Notes: generated from the sequence alone by a model not told the origin. DNA of 64,000 bases from Paenibacillus sp. JJ-223 (GCF_927798175.1 NZ_CAKMMP010000011.1:62001-126000), one strand, 5' to 3'; shown: positions 26,861 to 36,026, counted from the first letter of the stretch. Translations and numbers: made by a program.

Positions 26861-26880
26861 AGAACTATACAGTACTATAA
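26861..26880. promoter_or_regulatory. Probable second TetR site upstream of its own gene
   Basis: The words GAACTATAC and AGTACTATA sit immediately upstream of the TetR start codon. They echo the half-site TAGTACTA of the perfect operator at 26189, though the palindrome here is imperfect. Confidence 0.4.
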
Positions 26881-26886
26881 ATAGAA

Positions 26887-26916
26887 AATCAACCGGGATA
26901 TGACTCCCGGCTGATT
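26887..26916. terminator. Terminator of the sugar ABC operon
   Basis: AATCAACCGGGA and TCCCGGCTGATT form a 12-bp hairpin with one mismatch. On the minus strand it is followed by TTCTATTTATAG. It lies about 30 bases after the stop of the binding-protein gene. Confidence 0.65.
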
Positions 26917-26945
26917 CAAATGGACGTTTCATGACGTATCACAAG

Positions 26946-28244
26946 TTACTTTTTAAGGCTGTCCCAGTTCTGCTGCAGTGCTTCGAGCAAGGCGTTTTTA
27001 TCCGATTTGCCCGCAACGTAGGCCTGAATCGTGCTTCCGAATTCCTGCGGTACGCCTTCAGGGAAGCGGTTGAAGTTCCAGCTCAGCGTTTTGTTTTCCT
27101 GGCTGTACTTCATGATCTCGGCTGCCAGATCGCCCAGCTCCTCTTCGGACGCCTGGATGGAGCTGAAGGCCGGGATGAATTTGAATTCCTCCGTCATATA
27201 TTTTTTACCGACATCCGACGTAACGAGCCATTCCAGAAACTCTTTCGCTTCCGCCTTCACTTGGGAGTTCTTGTTCACAACCCAGAAGTTTGGCACGCCG
27301 ACGAACAGTTTATCATTCGGTTCATTGGTGATCGGCATCGGCAGGATGCCAAGGTTCAGGTCGGGATTGATGCCGTCAATCTGCACCTGCGTCCAGTTCC
27401 CTTGCTGCATCATCGCCGCTTCACCGGTTGCGAACAAGGTTACTTGAGTATTGTAGTCGGTGGTCAGCGGGTTTTTGTTGCTGTATTTGAGCGTAAGATC
27501 GAGCATGTTCATCCAATCGGCAAACACCTGGTTGCCCGGGATTTTCTCGGTGCCGTCGTTCAGACCTTGAATGAATTTAACCGGATCGGTTTGATTGGCA
27601 AAAGCCACATTGACGTTATGGTTGCCCAGCACCCACCACTCCTGATATCCGTTAGAGAACGGCGTAATGCCTGCATCTTGCAGCTTCTGTGCAGCTTGCT
27701 CCAGCGCTTCCAGCGTCGTTGGAATCTCAGTGATGCCTGCTTTCGCGAACAGGTCCTTGTTATAAATGAAACCATACCCTTCCAATGCCAGCGGCTGGCC
27801 ATACAGCTTGCCGTCTTTGGTCATCGGCTCCTTGGCTACCTCAAGCGCATCCTTGGCCCAAGACTCGCCGGACAAGTCCTCCAGATATTCAAGCCACGTA
27901 TCCAGCTCACGATAACCGCCCACGTTGAAAATGTCGGGCTGTTCGCCAGCCGCGAACTTCGCCTTCAGTGCCGCGCCGTAATCGCTGCCGCCGCCGACGG
28001 TTTGAATGTCCAGCTTGATGCCTGGATGGGAAGCTTCGTATTCCGCTTTGAGCCGGTTGAGCGCTTCCGCAATTTCGACCTTGTATTGAAAGATTTTGAT
28101 GACCTTGTCCCCTGGCGCAGCAGGCGTTTCTCCGCCGCCCGGATTGCTAGTAGGGCTTCCGCTTTTGTCGCCATTGCCGCAACCGGCGAGTACCACCGCA
28201 AAAGCAACCATCATGAGCAGCGCTAACTTCGTCATTTTTTTCAT
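26946..28244 (-). CDS. Carbohydrate ABC transporter substrate-binding protein (family 1)
   Basis: This 432-residue lipoprotein (signal MTKLALLMMVAFAVVLAGCGN, Cys near residue 21) is of the sugar-binding family 1 type. Typical stretches are FNVGGYRELDTWLEYLEDLSG, PLALEGYGFIYNKDLFAKAG, GEAAMMQQGNWTQVQI and LVTSDVGKKY. The start at 28244 is chosen because AAGGGAGA is spaced seven bases from it; the ATG six bases earlier is too close. It belongs with the two permease genes on the right but is separated from them by about 1 kb of 221-bp repeats, a striking interruption. No ATPase gene is present, so a shared MsmX-type ATPase is expected. Confidence 0.93.
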   Translation of the reverse strand: MKKMTKLALLMMVAFAVVLAGCGNGDKSGSPTSNPGGGETPAAPGDKVIKIFQYKVEIAEALNRLKAEYEASHPGIKLDIQTVGGGSDYGAALKAKFAAGEQPDIFNVGGYRELDTWLEYLEDLSGESWAKDALEVAKEPMTKDGKLYGQPLALEGYGFIYNKDLFAKAGITEIPTTLEALEQAAQKLQDAGITPFSNGYQEWWVLGNHNVNVAFANQTDPVKFIQGLNDGTEKIPGNQVFADWMNMLDLTLKYSNKNPLTTDYNTQVTLFATGEAAMMQQGNWTQVQIDGINPDLNLGILPMPITNEPNDKLFVGVPNFWVVNKNSQVKAEAKEFLEWLVTSDVGKKYMTEEFKFIPAFSSIQASEEELGDLAAEIMKYSQENKTLSWNFNRFPEGVPQEFGSTIQAYVAGKSDKNALLEALQQNWDSLKK

Positions 28245-28279
28245 GAGCATTCTCTCCCTTGAATGATTTTGGACGGGCA

Positions 28280-29326
28280 GCTTCTTTCCGTGCGAGTCGA
28301 ACGCGGAGGGAGCTGAATGCACTGGAGAAGCGCAGCGTTCGCCTTGGATACCCGGTGGATTCCTTGCTCTACTCGTTCAGGCCACCGGGGAGCAACAGCG
28401 ATCGGAAGTGCAGCTGCTCCCGGAGCGACCGGACTCGCACCTACCTTGATCTGTTTTTTCCGGGACCGTGCTCCTTCTCCTCACAGCACGGTCCCTCTTT
28501 GCTTCTTTCCGTGCGAGTCGAAAGCGGAGGGAGCTGAATGCACTGGAGAAGCGCAGCGTTCGCCTTGGATACCCGGTGGCTTCCTTGCCCTACTCGTTCA
28601 AGCCACCGGGGAGCAACAGCGATCGGAAGTGCAGCTGCTCCCGGAGCGACCGGACTCGCACCTACCTTGATCTGTTTTTTCCGGGACCGTGCTCCTTCTC
28701 CTCACAGCACGGTCCCTCTTTGCTTCTTTCCATGCGAGTCGAAAGCGGAGGGAGCTGGATGCACTGGAGAAGCGCAGCGTTCGCCTTGGATACCCGGTGG
28801 CTTCCTTGCCCTACTCGTTCAGGCCACCGGGGAGCAACAGCGATCGGAAGTGCAGCTGCTCCCGGAGCGACCACACTCGCACCCACCTTGATCTGTTTTT
28901 TCCGGGACCGTGCTCCTTCTCCTCACAGCACGGTCCCTCTTTGCTTCTTTCCGTGCGAGTTGAAAGCGGAGGGAGCTGAATGTACTGGAGAAGCGCAGCG
29001 GTCGCCTTTGATACCCGGTGGCTTCCTTGCCCTACTCATTCAGGCCACCGGGGAGCAACAGCGATCGGAAGTGCAGCTGCTCCCGGAGCGACCGGACTCG
29101 CACCTACCTTGATCTGTTTTTTCCCGGGACTGTGCTCCTTCTCCTCACAGCACGGTCCCTCTTTGCTTCTTTCCGTGCGAGTTGAAAGCGGAGGGAGCTG
29201 AATGCACTGGAGAAGCGCAGCGGTCGCCTTTGATACCCGGTGGCTTCCTTGCCCTACTCGTTCAAGCCACCGGGGAGCAACAGCGATCGGAAGTGCAACT
29301 GCTCCCGGAGCGACCACACTCGCACT
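28280..29326. repeat. Tandem array of a 221-bp structured repeat (4 full copies plus one partial)
   Basis: Copies begin at 28280, 28501, 28722, 28943 and 29165, a period of 221 (222 once). The fifth is cut at about 161 bases. Each copy carries nested inverted repeats, numbered here in the second. An outer pair is GTGCGAGTC (28511-28519) and GACTCGCAC (28653-28661). An 11-bp arm pair is CCCGGTGGCTT and AAGCCACCGGG (28572-28610). Next comes an interrupted 12-bp pair (28609-28642). Last is an 11-bp hairpin of GGGACCGTGCT and AGCACGGTCCC (28683-28716). Divergence between copies is a few percent. The period is not a multiple of three, so reading frames rotate between copies and open frames here are incidental. 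The array lies between the second permease gene and the binding-protein gene of one operon. Confidence 0.92.
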
Positions 29327-29333
29327 CCTACAC

Positions 29334-30170
29334 CTACCCTTTAACTGATCCCGCCGTGATCCCCTGAATAATGTATTTTTGCATTAACAAAAAGAATATG
29401 ATAATCGGCATAATGCCGAGCACCAGCGCAGGTAGTGCCAAATCCCACTGTTTCGTGTACTGGCCGAACAGCGCAAAGGTCGCAATCGGTATCGTGCGCA
29501 GATTGGAGCTTTGCAGGATCAGGGACGGCAGCAGGTAATCGTTCCAGATCCAAAGCGTGTTCAGGATGATGACCGTAACATACATCGGCTTCATGAGCGG
29601 AAACACGATGCGGAAGAACACGCCGTATACGGAGCTTCCGTCCACTCGTGCAGCCTCTTCAATCTCGACCGGCACGGACTTAACGAATCCGTGGAACAGA
29701 AATATCGACATGGGGGCCCCAAAACCGAGATAACAAATGATCAGCCCGGGGAGACTGTCGATCAGACCCAGATTGCTGGTTACCGTCACCAGCGGAATCA
29801 TGATAGACTGGAACGGAATCACCATTGCGGCGATGAACAGGCCGAACAAGATCCGGTTGAACCGGGTGTTGCTGCGAACCATCCGATAAGCCGCCATCGA
29901 GCTGATGAGCACCAGCAGCAGGTTGCTGACGATCGTAACGATCAGCGAATTGACCAGCGCGGAAGGAAAGTTTATTTTTTCCCATGCGTTCGAATAGTTC
30001 GCCCACTGGAACGACTCGGGCCATGCGGCCGAATTGGTGAGCAGGTCACCAAACGTTTTGACCGAATTGACGAACAGGAAGTAGAACGGGACGAGGAACA
30101 GCAGCCCGACCAGTACCATGATCACCTCGGTAAGCAGCGTCCCGAACCGATAATTTTTGCTTGTTTCCAT
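29334..30170 (-). CDS. Carbohydrate ABC transporter permease (MalG/LacG-like)
   Basis: This 278-residue permease has six membrane segments and begins with a short cytoplasmic stretch. The EAA loop reads EEAARVDGSSVYGVFFRIVFPLMKP, and it ends QKYIIQGITAGSVKG, typical of the MalG branch. The start overlaps the stop of the first permease gene as TAATG. Its stop is only a few bases from the end of the 221-bp repeat array. Confidence 0.95.
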   Translation of the reverse strand: METSKNYRFGTLLTEVIMVLVGLLFLVPFYFLFVNSVKTFGDLLTNSAAWPESFQWANYSNAWEKINFPSALVNSLIVTIVSNLLLVLISSMAAYRMVRSNTRFNRILFGLFIAAMVIPFQSIMIPLVTVTSNLGLIDSLPGLIICYLGFGAPMSIFLFHGFVKSVPVEIEEAARVDGSSVYGVFFRIVFPLMKPMYVTVIILNTLWIWNDYLLPSLILQSSNLRTIPIATFALFGQYTKQWDLALPALVLGIMPIIIFFLLMQKYIIQGITAGSVKG

Positions 30171-31051
30171 TATGCCTCCACCTCCTTGCTCTTGGTCAGC
30201 CGTACCTGAATGATCGTAATGATGGCCACGATGACAAAGAACACAAATGCTTTGGCCGTCCCGATCCCGTATCGGTTGTTCACGAAGGCCTCATTGTAGA
30301 TGTTGAGCGCCACCGACTCGGTTGAGCCGAACGGTCCGCCTTTCGTGAGCGACAGGTTGAGATCGAACATTTTGAACGACCAGGAGATGGCCAAAAACAG
30401 ACAGATGGTCACGCCCGGCATGATGAGCGGTACGATGATGCTGCGCAAGATCTGCCAGCGGCTTGCTCCGTCGATTTCGGCGGCCTCCAGCAGATCCGGG
30501 GAGACGTTGGTCAAGGAAGAAATGTAGATCACCATCAGATAACCTGCAGTCTGCCATACAAACACAATGACGATTCCCCAGAAGGCCGTCGCCTCGTCCC
30601 CCAGCCAGGGGAGATTAAAGAAGGACCAGCCGGTCAGGTCGCCTATTGTTGAAAACCCTTTCACAAATATGAATTGCCAGATGAAGCCGAGCAGCAATCC
30701 GCCGATGACGTTGGGCATGAAAAAAATCGTGCGCAGCATGTTTCTCGACTTCAGCGGTTTGGTCAGGAAATACGCCAGGAAAAATCCGATGATGTTGGTC
30801 AGCACCACGCCAACCACCGTAAAGCGCACCGTAAACCAGAATGCGGTCTGGAACTTGGGATCGTTTGCAAAAATATGCAGGAAGTTGTCGAGCCCAATCC
30901 AGTTGATCGTCGCGGACACGCCATTCCAGTCGGTAAAAGAATACACCATGCCGAGCAGGAAAGGAATGACGATAATGAGAATAAAAAAGACGATGGAGGG
31001 ACCCACAAACACAAGCTGCTGCAACAGCTGTGATGACCCGCGATGCTTCAT
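30170..31051 (-). CDS. Sugar ABC transporter permease (MalF/LacF-like)
   Basis: This 293-residue permease has six membrane segments. The EAA loop is LLEAAEIDGASRWQILRSIIVPLIMP. GGGGGAG precedes the ATG. It is the first gene of the leftward sugar operon and diverges from the sensor kinase gene on the right, a common arrangement in which the kinase/regulator pair controls the transporter. Confidence 0.95.
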   Translation of the reverse strand: MKHRGSSQLLQQLVFVGPSIVFFILIIVIPFLLGMVYSFTDWNGVSATINWIGLDNFLHIFANDPKFQTAFWFTVRFTVVGVVLTNIIGFFLAYFLTKPLKSRNMLRTIFFMPNVIGGLLLGFIWQFIFVKGFSTIGDLTGWSFFNLPWLGDEATAFWGIVIVFVWQTAGYLMVIYISSLTNVSPDLLEAAEIDGASRWQILRSIIVPLIMPGVTICLFLAISWSFKMFDLNLSLTKGGPFGSTESVALNIYNEAFVNNRYGIGTAKAFVFFVIVAIITIIQVRLTKSKEVEA

Positions 31052-31194
31052 GTCGTTCTCCCCCTTCTATGGTTGGATGGATTCGGTCTCTTTTTCTATT
31101 AAACCCCAATGCTGCCGCAGGAAACACCGACCCTTGTGAACAGTTGGGTGTAAAATATTGTCCTCTCCCATACCTAAGCCGGAAGGGTGTTTCG

Positions 31195-33033
31195 ATGTCC
31201 AAATACTACAGCATTCGCATCAAACTGATTGCCTTTATGCTCATTGCTACAACGCTGCCGCTGCTGGCGTCTACGTACATGACCTTTACCCAGACGAAAA
31301 CGGCCTTGCGCGAACAGGCGACGCAAGAGAACATCCGCCTGATTTATCAGGCGTCCACCAATCTAAACAACGTGCTCGACAACGTTGCGAAGGCTTCACT
31401 GGCCGTGTACAACGATCCGAAATTTTTGCGCAACCTGATCAAAATTCCGGGGGACTACCGTGCCGTAGCCGAAATCTACACGACGCTGCAAACGATTCGC
31501 ACTTCCGTTCCGGACGTGTTTCAACTATATCTGCACTCTTATGTGGCCAATCAGTCGACCTTGATTACCGATCCATTTCCAAAAAGAGAGGAACGGGAGC
31601 AGGCTTATGCCGGCTTCCCGCATGACGATGTCGCACAGGGACAAACCGACATTTGGTTTGAGCCTGCACACGTCAGCCATTCCTATGGCTTCAAGGCTTC
31701 CGCCGCAGGGGGTGCCCCTCGAACGGTCGTGACTCTGCGCCGGATCATTATGGACATCCCTTCGACGGAACAGCTCGGGGTGCTCGCCATCGACCTCAAC
31801 ATGGATACGATCGCAGCCATCTGCAACCGGCTTTACGACCCAGCCAAAGAACAGATCTATGTGGTAGACGGGCAGAACCGCATCATTTATCAAGGCACGT
31901 CGAGCATCGAAGGTACGGAAGCTCTGAGCGCTAAGGCGACGGAACAGTTGGATCTTGTACGAGCAGGCTCGGGACAAGCCTTTCCCGCATCCGGACATTT
32001 TGAGCAAGAACGTTCCATGTATGTCTATCAGCAGCTTGGCAGCCGCTTCGCCGATTGGACCATCGTCAAACAGATTCCGAATGAAACGTTGTATGCCCAA
32101 GCCACCTCGCTGACCTGGAATAATGCGCTCATTGCCATTGCGGCGCTGCTGCTCGTCATCGTGGCCACGTTGTTTATTTCCATCCGCATCACAGGGCCGC
32201 TCAAACAATTGATGCGGTACATGAATCAAATCCAGGCCGGTCGCCTTCATGTCAACATCCAACTGAAAAGCCGGGATGAATTCGGCGTGCTGGCCCGCCA
32301 CTTCCGGGATATGATGGATACGGTGAACAACCTGATTTTGCGGGAATACCGGTTGGAGATCGCCAATAAAACCAATCAGCTCAAAGCATTGCAGGCCCAG
32401 ATTCATCCGCACTTTCTGTACAATACCCTGCAGTCCATCGGCACGCTTGCACTGCAGCAGCAGGGAGAGCGGGTATATACGCTGCTCTCTTCCCTGTCCA
32501 AAATGCTTCGTTACAGCATGCGGGAACAAGCGCTTGTCACCTTGCAGGAGGAAGCGGAGCATGCCCGGTTATATTTGCAATTGCAGCAGGAGCGTTTCGG
32601 CGAACGTCTGGAGGTGCACCTGCGCTTTGCCGGGGACACGTTGGAGACTAGACTCCCCAGAATGACGCTGCAGCCCATCATTGAAAACTGCTTCAAGCAC
32701 GGGGCAGACGTACAGCCTGGTCAAGCAGTAATCCGCGTGTCCAGCCGCCGCACTAATGAGCAACAGGTCGAGATCGAAGTGGAGAACAATGGGCCGCATA
32801 TATCCGAACAACGGTTGAAGGAAATTCAAGGGTGGATGCAACAGCATGAACAGAATGCGGAAACCGCAGGCACCGCGGCGGATGATTCCGAATCCATCGG
32901 TCTGCGTAATGTCATCCGCAGGCTTCAATTGCACTCGCCGCCCGAATCCCCAGCCAGTCTGTCGGTCAGTAATCGCGAGGAAGGCGGCGTCACCATTACC
33001 ATTAAACTATACGCAGGAGAGTGGACACCATGA
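31195..33033 (+). CDS. Sensor histidine kinase (YesM-like) of a sugar-responsive two-component system
   Basis: This 612-residue membrane kinase has TM1 near residues 10-32, an extracellular dCache-like sensor of about 260 residues, and TM2 near 305-330 (ALIAIAALLLVIVATLFISI). A HAMP segment follows, then the His_kinase domain with phospho-acceptor HPHFLYNTLQSI (His near 404) and the ATPase N-box NCFKHGAD. The start at 31195 has GGAAGGGTG upstream; a longer in-frame reading would overlap the divergent permease gene. It overlaps the response regulator gene as ATGA. It probably senses the sugar or its binding protein. Confidence 0.93.
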   Translation: MSKYYSIRIKLIAFMLIATTLPLLASTYMTFTQTKTALREQATQENIRLIYQASTNLNNVLDNVAKASLAVYNDPKFLRNLIKIPGDYRAVAEIYTTLQTIRTSVPDVFQLYLHSYVANQSTLITDPFPKREEREQAYAGFPHDDVAQGQTDIWFEPAHVSHSYGFKASAAGGAPRTVVTLRRIIMDIPSTEQLGVLAIDLNMDTIAAICNRLYDPAKEQIYVVDGQNRIIYQGTSSIEGTEALSAKATEQLDLVRAGSGQAFPASGHFEQERSMYVYQQLGSRFADWTIVKQIPNETLYAQATSLTWNNALIAIAALLLVIVATLFISIRITGPLKQLMRYMNQIQAGRLHVNIQLKSRDEFGVLARHFRDMMDTVNNLILREYRLEIANKTNQLKALQAQIHPHFLYNTLQSIGTLALQQQGERVYTLLSSLSKMLRYSMREQALVTLQEEAEHARLYLQLQQERFGERLEVHLRFAGDTLETRLPRMTLQPIIENCFKHGADVQPGQAVIRVSSRRTNEQQVEIEVENNGPHISEQRLKEIQGWMQQHEQNAETAGTAADDSESIGLRNVIRRLQLHSPPESPASLSVSNREEGGVTITIKLYAGEWTP

Positions 33034-34658
33034 AAGCACTGATCGTCGATGACGAAAAACACGTTCGCGACGCCATCCGTCTGCTTGGTCATTGGACTGA
33101 GCTTGGGGTCGAAACATTGCTGGAAGCTGCAGACGGAAATGAAGCCGTGGCGGTCATCACCGCCGAATCTCCGGAACTTATTCTCAGCGACATGCGCATG
33201 CCGGGGAAAGACGGCATGGCATTGCTGGAGTGGATTTCGACTCACGCTCCGCATAGTAAAGTGGTGGTCATCAGCGGTTATGACGACTTTGAGCTGGTTC
33301 GGCACGCCATCCGTTACGGCGGCATGGATTATTTGCTTAAACCCGTCGAAGCGGACGAACTGAACGCTTCCCTGGGCAAAGCCATCCGAGCTTGGAGCGA
33401 GGCGGAGGCCGCGCGCAGGCAATCCGCCACACAATCCATCGTTGTGAACCGGATGCGCCCGCATTATCAGGACAGGCTGTTGACCGCTCTCGTCGCCGGT
33501 CGGACGAATGGCGCGTCCCGGCTGCAGCAGCTTCGGGACGAGTTGAGCTTTCCTGATGCGCTGCCCTGTTGCAGCGTAGCCGTGACAAGCCTGTCCCATC
33601 TCGATGCAGGTATACTGGCCAAATACCGGAGCCAGCCTGAACTGCTCGCCTTCTCGGTCATCAATATCGCGGCCGAGTCGTTCAACACCCCGGACAAAGG
33701 CGTCGCATTCCGGCATTTGGAGCAGCCTGATGAAGTCGTGCTGCTCTATTGGGGAGACAGCGTCGGTCTGCAGTCCCTTCTGGAGAAAGTCAACCAAGGT
33801 ATGGACCAGACGCTCCAACGCCATTTGCATTTTGGCATCTCTTCTTGCGACGCTTATCCCGGAGGGATATCGGCGGCTTACCAGGAGGCTCGGCTTCGCT
33901 TGTGGCGAAGAAATATACGCCAATCCGCAGGATGCCTTCACCTTTCTCCCCCTGTCCAGTCCGGAAACAAACCAAAGCGCCTGTCATCGATGGAGGAAAC
34001 GTGGCGCGTCGCAGCCATGAGCGGCAATGCGGCGAGCATATCGGCAGCCGTTGCCGAGTGGATCGAACCCATCTCTCAGCTTGAGGTCATTACGGGCGAA
34101 CAACTGCAGCAGTGGATGGACGAATTCGAGTGGATGATCGGCCGTTGGCTGGACGACCAGGAAGACCTGCCTACGGCGATGGATCTGGATACCATCGAAG
34201 AGCAGGCTTTTCCTTTTGCGGAACTGCCCCTGGACCGGGCCGGCCGATTATCAATCCGCTTGTTCCAGTCCCAACTGGAGCACCGATTGCTGGCTGCAGG
34301 CAAGGCGCTGATCGCGCCGCATCCTGCAAACTCCGACCCGATGAGCGACATCGCGCGTTATACGGAAGCCCATTATAAGGAGGATCTTTCCCTGCAGCAG
34401 ATTGCAGCGAAATTTTATCTGAGCCGCGAATACATTTCGCGCAAGTTCAAGCAGCAATTCGGGCTCAATTGGTCCGAATACCTTGGAAGACAGCGGATGA
34501 ACAACGCCAAGCTGCTGCTGCAGAACCCTTCCCTGCGACTTGCCCAAATTGCGGAGATGGTAGGGTATCAGGATGAAAAGTACTTTAGCAAGGTCTTTAA
34601 AAAAATGGAGGGTATGACGCCTGGGGAATACCGGAAAATGTCATCCGAGGTGAATTAG
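33030..34658 (+). CDS. AraC-type response regulator (YesN-like)
   Basis: This 542-residue protein has a receiver domain at residues 1-120 with phospho-acceptor Asp54 in LILSDMRMPG, acidic Asp7/Asp8 and a KPVEADEL lysine. A middle linker follows, then a C-terminal AraC pair of helix-turn-helix units: LSLQQIAAKFYLSREYISRKF and LRLAQIAEMVGYQDEKYFSKVF. The start overlaps the kinase stop as ATGA, behind AGGAGAG. It should activate the divergent sugar transporter operon. Confidence 0.95.
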   Translation: MKALIVDDEKHVRDAIRLLGHWTELGVETLLEAADGNEAVAVITAESPELILSDMRMPGKDGMALLEWISTHAPHSKVVVISGYDDFELVRHAIRYGGMDYLLKPVEADELNASLGKAIRAWSEAEAARRQSATQSIVVNRMRPHYQDRLLTALVAGRTNGASRLQQLRDELSFPDALPCCSVAVTSLSHLDAGILAKYRSQPELLAFSVINIAAESFNTPDKGVAFRHLEQPDEVVLLYWGDSVGLQSLLEKVNQGMDQTLQRHLHFGISSCDAYPGGISAAYQEARLRLWRRNIRQSAGCLHLSPPVQSGNKPKRLSSMEETWRVAAMSGNAASISAAVAEWIEPISQLEVITGEQLQQWMDEFEWMIGRWLDDQEDLPTAMDLDTIEEQAFPFAELPLDRAGRLSIRLFQSQLEHRLLAAGKALIAPHPANSDPMSDIARYTEAHYKEDLSLQQIAAKFYLSREYISRKFKQQFGLNWSEYLGRQRMNNAKLLLQNPSLRLAQIAEMVGYQDEKYFSKVFKKMEGMTPGEYRKMSSEVN

Positions 34659-34678
34659 AAGCGAAATATTCTAAGCTC

Positions 34679-34861
34679 TAAGGAACCTGAGACGTCTTAT
34701 TCGCCGAAAAGATGACCTTTTGAGGCGCTAACGAACCGTAGACACGCTATTTCAAGAAAATGGTGTGTGCTGAGTCCATTCGGCCAGCAATAGCGTGTCT
34801 GAGGTTCGTTAGCCGAAATTAAAGGTCATATTCTGCCGAATAAGGTGTGCAATGTTCGTTG
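34679..34861. repeat. Long palindrome between convergent genes
   Basis: The left arm (34679-34752) and right arm (34789-34861) are near-perfect complements around a 36-base centre. The best blocks are CTAACGAACCGTAGACACGC/GCGTGTCTGAGGTTCGTTAG and CTTATTCGCC/GGCAGAATAAG-like stretches with CTTTT/AAAGG. Within each arm a GAACC-x-AGAC-x-TATT-x-AAAA word is repeated about 45 bases apart. It sits between the response regulator (+) and the transporter gene (-), both of which end into it. It may terminate transcription both ways, or be a dispersed palindromic element. Confidence 0.8.
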
Positions 34862-34893
34862 CGCATAGTACAGGGCCATGGGACGTCTTTTTC

Positions 34894-35862
34894 TCAAGTC
34901 AGTCGATCTCTCATGATCCACGCAGGGACCAACCTGATATAAACCAGTTCCGCAACTAGCTCAACCATCGTTTGCGTCACGATGACCGCCGCCGCCATCG
35001 TCGCCCATTCCTGCGGCAGCGCCAGGGCCAGTGGCATAACTACCAGCGAATTACGCGTGGCCGAACTGAAGATCACGGCTCGTCCCGAACCGACGTCCAA
35101 GCGAAAAATTGCCGCGATGAACCGCGAAACGATTGGCATGACGACAGCAAAAGCCACATAGATTGGCACGACGCCAACGATGACCCCGATATCCTCGCGA
35201 ACTTTGCCGATTTGGGAGGCTACCACCACAAGCAGGGCCAGCGCCATCAGCGGGACCGGCAGCCAGGCCGCTGCCTGAAGCACGGCCTCTCCTTTTTTCC
35301 TGCGTTTGCCCCACAGCTGCGTAAGAAGTGCCAACACCATCGGAATAACGATCAAAAACAGAAAGGCTTCGACAAACGGCCCCACTTCCATCACCCGGGC
35401 TGCCTCACTACCGACAAACAGCCACAAATACAGCGGCAGCAGCACCATCTGTGCAATAAAAAGCAATGGCGTTGCGGCAAGCACAAGTTTCTCGTTCCCT
35501 TTGCCTAACTGGGTGAACACGATGACATAGTCGATGCAAGGCGTCAACAGCACCAAAAGAACCCCGATCAGCACAGGAGACGATTGAGGGAACAATAGCG
35601 TAAGTCCCAGTACAACCACGGGCACCACGACGAAATTCGCCGTTAACAGCGCCCCCATGAAACGAAGGTTGGACCAGGCCTCCCTGACTTGCAAAAAAGG
35701 AATTTGCGCAAACATGCTGTATAACAGCACCGCGAGTACCGGGGATACGGCCATTCCAAGCGCAGCTCCCCCCTTTTCACTTTCCAGTCCGATGGCCGCC
35801 CCTGCCAGCAGCGCCGCAACGTAAAACCAGCTTTGGTATTTCTCCATCGTTTCACGTCTCAT
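34894..35862 (-). CDS. Arsenic resistance / bile acid:sodium symporter family transporter (ACR3-like)
   Basis: This 322-residue membrane protein has about ten hydrophobic segments. Family motifs are LLTPCIDYVIVFTQLGKGN, with the cysteine conserved in ACR3 arsenite exporters, and SSATRNSLVVMPLALALP. It probably exports arsenite or a related oxyanion. No arsR or arsC lies beside it. The start at 35862 has GGAAAG upstream; an ATG six codons in is an alternative. Confidence 0.85.
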   Translation of the reverse strand: MRRETMEKYQSWFYVAALLAGAAIGLESEKGGAALGMAVSPVLAVLLYSMFAQIPFLQVREAWSNLRFMGALLTANFVVVPVVVLGLTLLFPQSSPVLIGVLLVLLTPCIDYVIVFTQLGKGNEKLVLAATPLLFIAQMVLLPLYLWLFVGSEAARVMEVGPFVEAFLFLIVIPMVLALLTQLWGKRRKKGEAVLQAAAWLPVPLMALALLVVVASQIGKVREDIGVIVGVVPIYVAFAVVMPIVSRFIAAIFRLDVGSGRAVIFSSATRNSLVVMPLALALPQEWATMAAAVIVTQTMVELVAELVYIRLVPAWIMRDRLT

Positions 35863-36000
35863 TCCATGCTTTCCCCGCTCTTCTCCATCCCCTGAGGGAC
35901 ATATTATGTTCCGCCTCCGCGTAACCTTGGACAGGACGCTGCAAACAAATCCGCATCTCGTTCCCTGCTCCCCTATCTGTCACAATTTTCAGATGCGCTT

Positions 36001-36026
36001 ATTTAAACTTTTCCGGAATTGGGTAT
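36001..36026 (+). promoter_or_regulatory. Sigma-B-like promoter upstream of the TspO-like gene
   Basis: ATTTAA, 14 bases, then GGGTAT resembles the general-stress sigma-B consensus (GTTTAA N13-15 GGGTAT). It lies 60 bases upstream of the start codon at 36085. Many Paenibacillus lack sigma-B, so another alternative sigma factor or chance is possible. Confidence 0.3.

Noticed and set aside
28317..29317. Several long open frames in the repeat array with repeated peptide words
   Set aside because: The period of 221 is not a multiple of three, frames switch between copies, no consistent RBS exists, and the pattern is explained by structured repeats.
28280..29326. CRISPR array
   Set aside because: Units are 221 bp with no unique spacers, and no cas genes are present.
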